A stretch of DNA of 64,000 nt from Crossaster papposus (Eukaryota > Echinodermata > Asteroidea > Velatida > Solasteridae): positions 434,001-498,000 of the forward strand of contig JBAIAA010000603.1 of assembly GCA_037893245.1 (NCBI GenBank), written 5' to 3'. The notes beneath the pieces are model-generated. The model was not told where the DNA came from, did not search any database, and saw nothing but the letters and a program-made list of their open reading frames with translations. Every line of letters begins with the position of its first letter. Within the stretch, counting starts at the first letter, position 1. Shown here piece after piece: positions 32,649-45,249 of this stretch. The position numbers and the translations under genes are program-made.

Positions 32649-33298
32649 GTACAACTCAGAACACAAGTCGTGAACCTACATGTACTTAGACTTGATCCAA
32701 GTCGGGATTCTGTGGTAACATTGCGCTCATGTCATCCACACCGTGCGCCTCGCGCGTCACGTCCACGCTCATAGTAGCGCGCCCTCATGCGCCGCCCATG
32801 CTCATGTGTGGTTCAGAAACCCACTGATGACATGATGACATCACGTTGATGCCGATCGCGGAACGACAACCAGATGAGGGCGCCCTTTATCTAAGGCCAA
32901 CAAAGCTTGCACATAATTATTCGGCCGGTTTGACGAAAGCAAATTGGTAGTCTTAACTCCATGGTAAGTCCGACTTGGGTCAAGTCTAACATGTACTGTA
33001 CTTCTTCCGGTGGCGCGGCACTCCCGCCACCAACTAACCATAAACACGCATAACGTACCACCCAGGTACGTAAACACGTACACCATGCCAAACACGTACA
33101 TGTACACTTACTTACACCTATGGGCTTTGTTACACAATCTCGTGCATTCACGCAGCGAGTCACTGAGCGGTAAGCTCCGCCCAGCCAGCGGCGCGCAACT
33201 ACAGGTCACGTACGCCCTGGGTTACATTTCATCCATAAGGTTATAATTACAATAGCATAGACAGCACTAAGTCATTGCACTTTCCGTCGCAACACCTT

Positions 33299-33496
33299 TA
33301 GACTTGATGACAAGTCGTTAGATAGTCGGGTTTCATCCGTGTATTTCAGTCGAAATTCATCGGCACGGCTGGTTTAAGACTAGTAACGTGCCGAGTTGCG
33401 ACAGATCTAACACTTCGAAATTGGGAACGAGGCAACCGCAACCTCCCCCCTGTATATACCGAGTGGACCGCTATTACCGACTTGCCACCAAGTCTA
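33299..33496. mobile_element. 198-bp MITE with 9-bp target duplication, copy 2
   Basis: Almost identical to 29659-29854: the main difference is a 2-base insertion (ACACTTCG against ACTTCG) and one change near the right end. Flanks are CAACACCTT (33290-33298) and CAACACCAT (33497-33505), a 9-bp duplication with one mismatch. High identity between two copies 3.6 kb apart implies recent activity. Confidence 0.9.
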
Positions 33497-33627
33497 CAAC
33501 ACCATGAACAACACCATGACAGCAAAACAGAGTGGACGAAATGAGTCTGACCTGTTACTTACCAGCCTCACTGGACTGCTGGGCAGCATCTCCGTGCTAT
33601 TTCGTTTCAAACAATACTCACAATCTC

Positions 33628-33861
33628 CAGGGTTGTAGTCGAGTCCCTGCAAGTCCGTTCACAAGTCCTTTTGTGAAGCCAGTCACAAGTCTCTTCATAA
33701 AGGCAGTCACAAGTAACTGGATGAACAATGACAAAGGAATGCTTTTGTCAAAGCTGATTTAAATAGCCTGTTATTTGAATTGGAACTGAAGGACTTGTGA
33801 TGGACTTGCAGGGACTTACAGGGACTTGCAGGGACTTTTGATGGACTCGACTACATCCCTG
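33628..33861. mobile_element. hAT-like MITE with CAGGGTTGTAGTCGAGTCC ends
   Basis: The 234-bp segment starts CAGGGTTGTAGTCGAGTCC and ends in the inverted form GGACTCGACTACATCCCTG. It is flanked by the perfect 8-bp duplication ACAATCTC (33620-33627 and 33862-33869). CAGGG ends and 8-bp duplications are typical of hAT. The interior is built of direct and inverted CAAGTCC / GGACTTG motifs (GGACTTGCAGGGACTT near the right end), perhaps transposase-binding repeats. Confidence 0.92.
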
Positions 33862-33869
33862 ACAATCTC

Positions 33870-35360
33870 CAATACTTCCCAGATGTCCCTTCTTCATCGT
33901 AACCCCTTCAATTGGTGCGCCAGACGAGGCCATTGTCTTGAAGAGTACCCAATGCTGTGCTTTCACTTCTGATGTGCCAACGTTCTAAACCTGACTTGCA
34001 TCCTTCCTCCGTCCCTCATAGGCGTGTTGTCACACGGCCGTCGTCTCGTATGCCGAACGAGGTTAGTGCTTGCTACAGCACTCTCCCACTTCAACGCATC
34101 ATGGTCCTTCCTGCAAAGTATTCTTATGCAAATCGGTTAGCTCAGCTAAAAAGTTAAAATATATCTACTGTACTAATGCATGCTAGCACCAAAGTATGGA
34201 AATTCATGATTTACCTCCTCCTTATGATTGATTAGCCGACAATGGCCTTGATATTTATCTCCTGATAATTCGCTTTGCCTAACTAATTTTGCGGCCTGCT
34301 TCCTTTATTTACGGTACTCATTCCCCAATTATTATTGTTAGTCCCATTTTCCCGAGAGGTTTTATTATCTCATTGCTATAACCGGGGTTCATCCCCTCAT
34401 TTGTTGTTTGTTTTATTTCTTAAACTTCACTGTTATTTGCAAGACAAAACCGTGGACATCAAAATACATCGATTGGGCCACGCCCGCCATAGTGAGTGTC
34501 GTGTAGCGTGACGTGGGCATGGCCAAACACTTGCACAGTGCAATTTCAACCTTCGTGTAATTTCATACAAGCAGGTAACTAAAACCTTGAAGTGCTTAAA
34601 GGTTTCCTTTCCTCTTTATTAACAGTGATGGGGGTCACATTTACAAACGAAAAACCCCAACCATTACTAAAACCAAGTGGGTATAATTTGCCTACAAGTG
34701 AAATACGTTAACTCAACCCCGATGAGTGCAGCAAATCACGCCAATGCGAAGAATCCCGCCGGACAGCATATAGCGACCAATTATTAGTCAGACGTCAACA
34801 TCATGCACTGCGAGTTGTCGACCTCCCGAGGATCTGTGGCCTACTGAATCGGCCTATCTAGCTTACATATAAGGGGAATACAGAATACACATAAATAACC
34901 CCGTGCTATTTAAATTGGGGCTGTTGCCCCCACTGTCATGCCTCTGTTTTATTAAGCAATATCTACAACCTACAAGCGTCAAACCTTATACGTTTTAGAT
35001 CCAATTTACCATAAATACCCGCTTCATTATTCATTTCATCTTTCCTGACTATTTTTATGTTGGTATTGCCTCGTTTCTGTTTTGTTTTTTATTGTAACAA
35101 CCTTGACTTCCTATTGCTGTCTAAGTAATATTCATAACCCTTCGCTTGCCCTTGTTTGTTGCTTTGTTGCTTTATTACATTATTACATTATCGTACTTTC
35201 TGCACAAGCATATTGTTCGATTGTTGCCATTCGTGGTCGAATAACTAATACAACATAAAACATAACATATACCTTTACCTGCCTTCTTAATTCACTGGGG
35301 CTATTCTCCTTTTTATAAATACATTATTACAAATTGGGCCTTTCCCAATCTCTGCCTTGT
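33870..35360. other. Stretch without recognised genes
   Basis: No gene or element is supported. A GGGCCACGCC / GGGCATGGCC imperfect inverted pair at about 34475-34530 is the only structure noted. Composition becomes AT- and pyrimidine-rich to the right. Confidence 0.35.
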
Positions 35361-35364
35361 GCCT

Positions 35365-36475
35365 TCGCCAACATCAATATCTGGGGCTCTTCCCCACATC
35401 TCTTTCTGGGCCTTTCCCCATCCCTGCCTGGGGCTTTTCCTCGGATTTATTTCTGAGGCTTTTCCCCACATCGATCTCTGGGGCTTTTCCCCACATCGAT
35501 CTCTGGGGCGTTTTCCCACATCTCTGCCTGGGGCCTTTCCTCGCATTTTTTTTGGGGGGGCCTTTCCCCCATCTTTCTGCCTTGGGCCTTTCCCCACATC
35601 AATGTCTGGTTTTTTCCACATTAAACTCTGGTTTTTTGTCTCACATTAATCTCCGGCTTTTCCCCACATCTATTTCTGGAAGTTTTCTATACATATCTCC
35701 ATGGGGCCTTTCCCCACATTAATATCCGAGGCCTTTCCTCACATTAAAATCTAGGTTTTTCCTTACATTTAACTATGGGGCTTTTTCCCATTTCTCTGGG
35801 GCCTTTCCCCATCTCAACCTGGGGCTTTCCCCCACCTCTCAGCCTGGGGCCTTTCCCCACATCTATTTCTGGGGATTTTTCCCCGCATCGATCTCCGGGG
35901 CTTTTCCCCACATCGATCTCTAGGGCCTTCCCCCACACCCATCTATAGCATTTCGCCTCAATTTATATCTTTGTATATGGGGCTTTCTATTTCATGCCTA
36001 TCAACGGTGCTTTTGACCATTCACGTCTACAAATCAGGTTTTCCACCTGTCAAAAATAACATCTGGGTTTTTGTCTCACATTAATCTCCGGCTTTTCCCC
36101 ACATCTATTTCTGGAGGTTTTCTATACATATCTCCCTGGGGCCTTTCCCCACATTAATATCCGAGGCTTTTTCTCACATTAAAATCGAGTTTTTTCCTTA
36201 CATTTAACTATAGGGCTTTTCCCCATTTCTCTGGGGCCTTTCCCCACCTCTCAGCCTGGGGCCTTTCCCCACCTCTATTTCTGGGGATTTTTCCCCGCAT
36301 CGATCTCTGGGGATTTTTCCCCGCATCGATCTCTAGGGTCTTCCCCCACACCCATCTATAGCCTTTCGCCTCAATTTATATCTTTGTATATGGGGCTTTC
36401 TATTTCATGCCTATCAACGGTGCTTTTGACCATTCATGTCTACAAATCAGGTTTTCCACCTGTCAAAAATAAAAA
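35365..36475. repeat. CCTTTCCCCACAT-type minisatellite with 435-bp higher order
   Basis: Degenerate units of about 24-27 bases (GGGGCTTTTCCCCACATCGA and TCTCT) fill the region. A block starting near 35638 recurs at 36073, 435 bp later, with the same sequence of unit variants, showing a higher-order duplication on top of the simple repeat. Pyrimidine-rich open frames across it are not credible proteins. Confidence 0.85.
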
Positions 36476-36479
36476 ATAA

Positions 36480-36950
36480 AAATGTTGCTCTTCACCTCAT
36501 TTTCATGAATGGGACTTTTCACCTCATTTCCATGAATGGGGCTTTTCACCTCATTTCAATGAATGGGGGTTTTCACCTCATTTTTATGAATGGGGGTTTT
36601 CACCTCATTTCTATGAATGGGGGTTTTCACCTCATTTCTATGAATGGGGCTTTTCACCTCAATTCTATGAATGGGGCTTTTCACCTCATTTCTATGAATG
36701 GGGCTTTTCACCTCATTTCTATGATTGGGGCGTTTTACCTCATTTCTATGAATGGGGCTTTTTACCTCATTTCTATAAATGGGGCTGTTCACCTCATTTC
36801 TATGATTGTTTTTGTTTACCTCATTTCTATGAATGGGGCTTTTTACCTCATTTCTTATGAATGGCTTTTCACCTCATTTGTTATGAATGGCTTTTCACCT
36901 CATTTTTATGAATGGCTTTTCACCTCATTATTATGAATGGCTTTTAATTG
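36480..36950. repeat. 27-bp minisatellite
   Basis: Units near GGGCTTTTCACCTCATTTCT plus ATGAATG repeat about 17 times. The period is a multiple of three, so a plus-strand frame of 166 codons (HLISMNGAF repeats) stays open by arithmetic. The unit shares TTTTC-ACCTCA with the adjoining array and probably arose from it. Confidence 0.85.
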
Positions 36951-38975
36951 TATAAACGGGGCTTTTCCCTGTCTATACCATGGTTACCTAAAGCATCCCC
37001 CAAAAATCTAAACAGAATTTTGGAGAAACCACAACACTCCGGAAAACACTAAACGCCACAAAAGAAAGGGGGGGGGGGGGTTACCTCTGTTCCATCTGTT
37101 CCATCTCTTGCTTAACATGAAACTTGTTAGAGAAAACAATAAAACCAACCGCAAAACTTGCCAGCCCTCTTATCTATTTTAGACCCTAGTCCAAACACAG
37201 CTCCCCATGGGGTCTGTTACTCTGCTCATGCCAAAACACTGCCCTGCCTATGTACACGCACATTACCTGTACCTGTACACATTATGTACCGCATATCTTG
37301 GATTAGCAGCAGTATCCGCTAACAGGGGTCAGTTTAAGACATAGGGATTTACAAGATAAGATTCACAGTTAGAAGTTCTTGACATCGGGCTTAAATTGAA
37401 CTACTTCGTCCACACTGACGTACCTAAATTATTTAGGCAAATGGTTATCACCGGTAACCTTTGTTTAGCATTTTGCATCTTGACACGCGCATCTACTGCA
37501 TAATATCAACTGTAAGATGTTTTATTTATTTATTTATTTATTTATTTTCCCAACAGTTTAACTGCAGCAAATTTGTTCGGCTAAATCCGACTCATTCTAA
37601 GCATGCCTTAGTTGATAAAAGTATTATGCAGTAATATAATCCTTTATTAGGGTCAACAAACAATTATTTCCGATTTTGGAAACAAACATACCATGGTGGC
37701 AACTTTCGTTAAGGTAAACTCACGCAACAGTTTGTGCACTAAGGCTTAGCAAGGTTTAACAACCAGAAAATATTCAATCGAAATAACTCTTTGTTTAGGA
37801 TATGACTAGTCTTCCTGAAGACCTTAGTTTAGCCAAAACATTTGTATGCGGGGCCTGTGTTTGTTTCCTCCCACCATTTCACTACTATTTCCCATATCAT
37901 ATAGGTACAGCACGTCTGCTCCAGCAAAAGATTTTAAAAAAATTCCGATTTTGACGCTCAGTGTCCATTGCTGTAATGCTTGCCGTTTATTAGACAGCAA
38001 AAATTGTCTACTTTCAGTAATACTCTTCCAAGGAATTGACCACAATGTCATATAAATCGCCAGACTCCGAAATTTGTTGTCTGATATGCACATACAATTT
38101 GTAAATAGAAAATTGTTCCCACGTGAATTTCGCAGATACTTGGTTGCAGTCCGTTTACAGGCATCCACTTTCACATATTTAGTTGTGAGCCAAGCGTTAC
38201 ATTTATCATTATCACTTTAAGGGCATTTACCAACTATTTACCAGACACCATTTTCTGGGTAATTTTTGCCAACATCGGGGCGCCCAAACCCGCCGAGAGA
38301 CCACACTTGAGTCTGACCCTTACCTTCAGTTCATTGTTACACTCTGCCAAGACTATGGTCATCTAGAGCAACCAAATCCTGCAAGTGCAACCACAACCGT
38401 GAAAATAAATTAATATATTCTCCTTAGACCTATACAGTTGCTTTAACTGTACATGTTCCCATCGTACATGCCTACTGTACTTTCCACCAACACCGTTTTG
38501 GAACTTCCTCTCACCAAGATATACTACCTTTGTGTATAATCCTTGATTAATATCTATCTCTTGGCTAAGCTTACTCTATACAATATTGTTTAACAGCAAC
38601 GCATGAGGAGGGCATGACTGTTTCCGGTCCACAAGTGCGAATTTTCTCCAATCTCGCTTGGAATACATTGAGCCACATGCTTCAAAAGAGCGAATATAAT
38701 TCAACGGATGGAATGTGCTATTGCAAGGCAGCGCAAATGCGGCCTTTGTCTTCAGTTAAATTATTGAACTTTGATTGCAACCGATAGCCAATCGCATTAA
38801 TTCACCGTTTCTGAGTCTATTTCTTTGGTGAATTTTGGCTATCATGAACGGAATGTTAATGTAAATATGCACGTATATTTCACCACCCTCTCATTCCTGT
38901 TTGCAGGTTAACACGATACAACTTGCCTCGTAATAGACCATGGGATGAACATGAAATAGGCATTCACATTTTAAG
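36951..38975. other. Stretch without recognised genes
   Basis: Contains a poly(G) run (37069-37080) and a (TTTA)n microsatellite (37519-37546). A minus-strand frame at 38174-37824 (116 codons) has no motif that I recognise. Nothing else is supported. Confidence 0.4.
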
Positions 38976-40447
38976 AATTGTGACCCCCCTCTAGAAGCTA
39001 CCTGATATTTTCCAGAAATACAAATATGATCCTATTGAATTAGAATATCAGGTTCGCCAAAGAAAAAAATTGCACATTAATTAGGCTTAACCAATTAAAA
39101 TATTAAGCTTAAAAATAGCGCCCTCTGTTGGTCACTTCGGGAGAGGTGTGTACAAAACCTATGAGGAATTGAAATGTACACAAACAAATGGCAGGGGGCG
39201 ATTTGAGCTCGTCTGGACAGAAACGACTGCTGTTTTTGTTTTCCTGATTTCCTGTATATTCCTTATTTAAAGAAATATTCCTAAACCAAGATTGTTATAT
39301 TTTTCTTCATGTTGTCAACAGTTCAGTTTTTGTTTTCATAGTTTCTTTTCATTTTATCAACCGAATGTTTGTATCTTGCCTGCATGTGTTTCTTTTTGAT
39401 TTTGGGACTCCCCCAAAAAAAACAAAAAAAAAACAACAAAAACACAAGAACAGAAGAAAAGAAGAAGAAACAGTTATAAGAACAATGACAAATATTTATT
39501 ATACATTATTGCACATTTTCACAATAAAATAAACGAGACACTTGTTTTGATAAAATACAAATTTTGTATCATTATTTTTGCAATTTGTTTAACAATATCA
39601 GAACTTCATCAAAAACCTTTTTAGAATGGTATACTTTTAAACGCCACGTGATTGACAATCTTCAACCAATGGTTATCCTGAAAGATACAGCAATATTGAG
39701 TATTGCTTTGTAAGTTATATCTGTGCAGTAATTGTAATTCAATGACATTTTAAAGTTACAACAGATTTGTGTAGATATCTATGCTTAAATGAGTTACAGG
39801 TAAACCAGCACATCAGCTTCCATCAATGTGAGCAAGTGCTTTGTTTCAACATCTGAAATTCATTTTAAAATGTTGTTATGATGCGAGTCCGTAAACAAAA
39901 TGATAACTGCATTTATATACCTGTAAAAACAAAAGGATTATCTTAATCTGAGGTGAAATTGAAGGAGTGATAATTAAAATACGAAATTATGTGTCGCGAT
40001 AAGTAATTATTTTGAGGGCAAGACTTTCACTTTTACGACACTGAAAATTAGTGCCATTTTACTTATCTTCTCAAGTTTTTTAATTTACATACTCCCATAA
40101 AACATGCTATGTAATAAGATAAGGCAGGTAAATTAAACCAATTTTCATTGGATGAGCTTCTCCATTCTTGAAATGACAGTTGATAATCTTGCTGCACAGT
40201 GTCATCATTTGCTTTTGACTTGTACTCCCTGGCTACTTTGGTGTACTTTGGTAACATGTACGGTGGTATTTTACCTCTATTGCTACTACATGTAGATCTC
40301 CACCCTGAATATCAAGTAGGCCTAACAGTATAGCTCATCCTGCCTAATATTTGCTGCTTTAAGCAATTTACCATCCTGCATTGTTTCGCAATTAACTAGC
40401 CGTTGCACCTTACGCTTATGCGTGTGTTTTCCTTTGTTAGTATATAT

Positions 40448-42165
40448 CTTTACAAATGATGCACTGAACAGGTAAGACATGTTTTCTGCCTGGAAGTGGT
40501 TGCACGTGTTGGTCACCAGAAGTTAAGGAACGCAGACCAGCTTGAACAAAGGCTCCCAATCTTGTTTGTCTGCCGTTTTCTTCTTCAGCAGCTGAAAAAT
40601 AACAACATATTACATAAATAAACTACAACAAGCTTTAATTTTAACTTGTTATCCATTTATCCACTCCCCCCCAAAACAATTACATGTACTTCATCTAAAA
40701 CCTCTAATGAAAGTGGTTAAGAATACATTTTTTTTGCCTTTAACTACAAAGTAGTATGCATGTTTTTCTATTATTTTATACTATTTTAATATTCCCCCCC
40801 CAATTTTTTTTATGAATCTTCAGTTAATTTAAAATTAGGATACATCATTGGCAATTGTTTGAATTACAATGTATCAGAAATTGGTAACAAAAATGGGGGG
40901 CAGTTATTGTCTTTTCTTTCGCGATCACCCGAAGACAGGTATTGAATTTTTGGTCATAAAATGCAAATGTTTGAACAATTATGGGATATCTAGCGCAATC
41001 ATTTTGCTGGATGCCTAGTATAATTATTTACTTTCCAATAAGTAAGATATTTTCCTAATAATTCAGTAGTAAATATTTTTGATATCTGCAAATGGTGTAT
41101 CCTTCCTCAAGTCCTATATTTATATTTGAATCTATTTATATTTACATACAAATTACATTATAAAGCAGATGCCAAATGCTATTTTGTGCTGTTTTATTTA
41201 TATAAGGAATTTTACTACCTTGTTCTATTTCTCTCAGTCTGCCATTTTTTTTCTGTCTTCAGCCCGTTTGACTTGCAGAAGTAGTGGAGATGATCCCTCG
41301 GATTGTCGCTGTGTCTCCTACAGAATAATAATTTAAAACTGTTAGTACAAACTTAGCCCAATGATCAACGTAACAGTAAAACACCAAGAACTGGAATTAG
41401 TTTCATACTCGGCCACCACCACATTTTATGAACAATAAATAGTAAATTCCTAAAAAGGCTAAAAAGTGGTGACATTTATTTCTTTAGCCCTTTAAAAAAC
41501 TTTTGGGGAGTTTTAATTTATGAAATAAAATGCGGTGGCCAAATACGGAGTTCTTTCCCCAGAACAAAACCACACTATTTAGTAAGGCCAAGGGACACTT
41601 TGTTGTACACAAGGGTTATGAACCCAGCATCAGTCCCCGATTTGCATAGAATAAATACAAATTAAAAAAATGGCCACTGACTTGAAATTGAACCTTACAA
41701 CAATGAAAAAGGCTTGTAACATAACTTAACATTAACATAACAATAAATTAACCGAATATTTGCCATGTTGTCCCATTCCTCCATGGGCATGGCTGTCCTA
41801 GCCACAATATACAAAATCTTACCTTCTTTGGGTACGTCCACGGTCCTGGAAAGCACTTAAAAGAGCAATGGGGTGGCTGGCGTCTTCACTTCCAAGAGGC
41901 ACGGCTTGGCCTCATAATAGCTTACCCGGCTTGCCGATGCTACCCTCGCCTCGTGCGTGGTCTATATCAATGAACGACAACTAGTGGCAGTTCGGGGCAA
42001 TTTAAAGCTTTGCCATCGCGTACAACACTCTCTGAATTTAGCCTAGCTCTTCACGCTGAATTGTATTGTATTACTTTAGATTTGGAATAAGTTGTGTGCA
42101 TACAGCAATACAAGGGACTTTCGTCGCCTCCCCCTTCAGCTAAATTCGCGTCCGATGAAGACGCC
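40448..42165 (-). pseudogene. Possible spliced gene remnant, unassigned
   Basis: Four pieces on the minus strand look exon-like. One starts at an ATG near 42164 in good context (CAAGATGGCGTCTTC) and encodes MASSSDANLAEGGGDE. One ends at AAGAAG/GTAAG (41820) with frame QAVPLGSEDASHP. One lies between a CTGTAG acceptor (41319) and an ACAAG/GTAGT donor (about 41220), and its open frame joins in phase with the previous one. One follows TTTTTCAG near 40592 (frame EEENGRQTRLG). The last join is out of phase. I recognise no domain. It may be a decayed transposon gene of the surrounding TIR element, or chance. Confidence 0.25.
40834..41115. mobile_element. Decayed copy of the 19251-19609 MITE
   Basis: The left edge AGGATACATCATTGGCAATT and the right edge AAATGGTGTATCC resemble the ends of the TTAA MITE at 19251. 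The segment GGGATATCTAGCGCAATCAT plus TTTGCTGGATGC (about 40983-41014) is almost identical to 19502-19540. Internal parts have diverged and the TTAA flanks are not conserved. Confidence 0.7.
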
Positions 42166-42628
42166 ATCTTGCACAACGTGATCGCACCGACTCCGCTGAA
42201 ACAAGTCGTGACATTGGTCAACGTTGCATGAGAAACTTGTTGTGATTGGTTAGCAGTAAAAGTCATCGATTTATCTTTACATGGTTCGGGAGTATTTTTC
42301 CAACTCAAATTAACTATTACTTGATAATGCGAATGTTTTAGGCTTGGCGAGTTTTAGGGTGATGAAAGACGGAATTTACACAAATTTTAAGCCAAAAATG
42401 TAATAGCTTCTTGAGGGGGGTCACAAAATCAACGAATTTGTGAGACCATCCTGCGGCCTATAAGGAACAACGCGTGGTTCTAAACCCATATCATGCCCTG
42501 TGGCTTTGCCATGGGGCTTCGCCGCCTTGTACATACACGCTCCCATAACAATCAAGGTCTGATCGCCTGGGCTGTGCCAAACATAAAACAATTTCAGGGA
42601 CTAACTATAAATACCCTTTCTAGGGGCC

Positions 42629-45245
42629 TACTAGGGAGATTGCAAAACTACTACGGATGGATACGTAGGTTACGTACCCAATAAGGTATCACAATGTGCA
42701 TGCTGATTGGATGGCGCATACTGGGCTCTAACAAAGGGTTTATAATGATTGGGTGCGTGTGTGGGTGTGTCTTACTTGTTTAACGCCCTTTCCATTCCAC
42801 AGCATTACAGACAACGTCCTCTGACAATTAACCACTGCTGTTGACTGCATTTGTTGCAAAATGGACATGCTGCGAAAAGTTGCTGCTGTTTGTACGGCCG
42901 AAGTGAGTACTTTGCCGCCGCCATATTGTGGACAATTCGTAACTGAAATCGTTGAATTATACTCAATCTTGGGAGTGGGCTTACCCATGGTGCCCATTGT
43001 ACCGCCAAGGTTTAACGAACTGGTATTCACACAGCCAACAATTGAATTTCGAGGAAGGGACGTTTTCAGCACTCTGCAGGACCATCCTAGATCTTTTTGG
43101 CGAGAGACTGGGGATACCGTAGCCTCTTTTAGCCAGCTGTTAGAGTTCATACGAACTTACCTTCAGGAGGGGGAGGGCAATGGAAGGAACCCATTACTAG
43201 ATGAACAGAACCGACTACTAATGACATTAATCTGGCTCCGTAAATATCCGGACTTTAATTCGCTTTCGGTTTTGTTTGATGTCAGTGAGAGCTAGACCAC
43301 AGGGCATGGCCGATTATCTTGCACCTTCTTGACGCATATCGTGAATCTATAAAAATTTTACTTTAAACTACTTAGGAAGTTGTTGGGAAACTCACAAATA
43401 AAATCCCCAAACGGTCTGCGAACCAGTACTCGATAAAATCTCAATTTAAAATTCATGTTTTCCAACGACCAATCAACGAGGCCCTTCTGTCGTGGTGCGG
43501 CACGTTTGTGCGAATAGTGGGAAAATGGACCAATAGCGGGCGTTTTAAAATAGAGCGAGCGTAGGCGCTGTTGACACGAGCTGCTCAGATGATAGCGATT
43601 TGAAAAAGACAAAGTATATTATGCACGGTTTAGATGCAGATTCCAGGGTTTTGTTGTTCTCTGAAAAGAGTTTAAAAAAATTCCACGCTTGTGCCGGTAG
43701 GTGGGAAAATGTATCCAAGCAAAAATCGCCCAAAAAGCGGAGATGATCATATTGGCATTCCAATCGTACACGCACTGGTTGATGTACCGCAGGAATCCGC
43801 ATTGTCAACAGTACGTGATGTAGTTGAGTATATGCCGTTAAAAAAAGAGAACAAAGGTGGAGTTTGGACAAAAAGACCCGAACAACTGTCCTTGACAAAC
43901 ATTCACAATGCCAGACGCTAACTGCAGGAAAGCTTCTGGAAGCAGCGAGGAAAAAAGAAGATCAGTGGCTGCTCTCACAGATCGAACGGAAGGATCTTGT
44001 CACCACAGAAACATTGTATCACACAGTCTGCTTTCCATCTGACTCTCCCTAATATAAATTCAGCTGGAAATGGGCAAAATGTTTGTTATAACAGAATTGT
44101 GTATTAAATGTAAATCGGTACGAGTTGTTGTTCACCCACTCACAAGTACATTGTTAAAGACATGGACAAATTTCAGTTTTACCGTCACGAATAAACATGT
44201 ATCAAAGACTAAAGCTAAAAAAAAACTCTGGTCGTGTATATATTTTTTTCATACAATTTACATTTAGATTTTTAACCCCCCCCCCCCCAAAAAAAAATAA
44301 AGATTAAACAATTATAATACAAAAATCAAACAATAACAATAAAAAAATGACACTATTAAAAAGTTCAAATTATGGCAATGAACACAATTTGTATGAAGAC
44401 ATTAAAACACATCCTAATTCCTCTTTAATCGAATTCTGTCTCTGTAGATTCCCTTTTGAGCAAGCAACTGCAATAAGCAATCTTTTCCCATTTCCAATCC
44501 TGGTCAATAGAGGGCGCCCGTTATACACAGGTGATTAAATGCAAATATTTAATTAACTGGTGAACATTTAATTGGGGATTTTGGTTTTTCGTGATCCACA
44601 TGATCCCAGCTAACAGACTGCAGTGATTCCACTTAGATTCAAGAGGTGCGCCAAGGAAATTGATTTCTGAGCACATTTTGCAGCCATGCCCTGTGGTCTA
44701 AGCACCGCGTTGAGGATAACAAAGTCTGTCCCTAACATAAGCCAACAAACGGACATAGTTATTTCTGTGTACCAGCCATCCTCTACGAATTACTCTCTTT
44801 TCTTGGTCACTCATTACAAAGCGACCCCTTGCAACTGCTCTGTCTGCCATCGTGGCGATACACTCAAAGCTTACTGTACTTGGCGATACTCAATCACATC
44901 TGGCTTGTAAAAGATTAAAAGGAATAGACGCGGTGAAAACCATTTCCAGTGATAACAATGATGAAGCTATCCTACCGTACACTATCACAAGGGTATTATT
45001 ATGGAAATTTCCAGGTGGCTAGCGAGAGTTGGGGGCCTCTCTATCTTTATTTTTTTTCTGTTGTCTCATTATGGTAATTGCCAAGCGCTCCTACTTGTCA
45101 AAGGCTGGACCATCACTGGCCAATTGCATACTCGGATACGCTACCGATAGCTAATAATTATTCATTACAGTGATTTTGGGAGGATACGTAGTTCTGTAGG
45201 TCATTTACGTATCCGTCCGTAATAGTTTTGCAATCGCCCTATTAT
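42629..45245 (+). mobile_element. Harbinger/ISL2EU-like DNA transposon, degraded
   Basis: Left TIR AGGGAGATTGCAAAACTA (from 42633) and right TIR, read inverted, AGGGCGATTGCAAAACTA (ending 45239), continue as ACGGAYGGATACGTA for a total of about 38 bp. The 2.6 kb between carries one transposase-like ORF near the left end. Sequence from 43300 to 44050 is partly open but unassigned, and 44050-45180 is non-coding. I could not define a 2- or 3-bp target duplication with certainty. Confidence 0.65.
42861..43295 (+). CDS. Harbinger-like transposase N-terminal exon (partial)
   Basis: The 144-residue frame ends with ETGDTVASFSQLLEFIRTYL, then NPLLDEQNRLLMTLIWLRKY and PDFNSLSVLFDVSES. This resembles the helix-turn-helix region (HTH_Tnp_4) that precedes the DDE_Tnp_4 nuclease in Harbinger and ISL2EU transposases. 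The nuclease core with its three acidic residues is absent downstream, and the frame closes with TAG directly after the HTH motif. It is therefore either the first exon of a spliced gene or a truncated copy. The start at the first Met is tentative; about 200 bases separate it from the left TIR. Confidence 0.6.
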   Translation: MDMLRKVAAVCTAEVSTLPPPYCGQFVTEIVELYSILGVGLPMVPIVPPRFNELVFTQPTIEFRGRDVFSTLQDHPRSFWRETGDTVASFSQLLEFIRTYLQEGEGNGRNPLLDEQNRLLMTLIWLRKYPDFNSLSVLFDVSES

Positions 45246-45249
45246 CACT

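Larger units (their letters stand above)
38978..42432. mobile_element. Candidate 3.4-kb TIR element
   Basis: TTGTGACCCCCCTCTAGAAG at about 38979 and the reverse complement of 42404-42427 (TTGTGACCCCCCTCAAGAAG, then CTA) agree at 22 of 23 positions and face inward. No target duplication is evident. The interior holds possible minus-strand exons and a decayed TTAA MITE. The pair could be the ends of one transposon or two independent relics. Confidence 0.4.

Noticed and set aside
35357-35722. ORFs in both strands of the CCCCACAT array
   Set aside because: Degenerate tandem repeat with mirrored low-complexity peptides on both strands.
36436-36936. 166-codon ORF with HLISMNGAF repeats
   Set aside because: The 27-bp repeat period keeps the frame open by arithmetic; composition and context show a minisatellite.
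43545-43921. Overlapping ORFs on both strands near the Harbinger-like exon
   Set aside because: Neither has a recognisable domain; retained only as possible extra exon material of the element.
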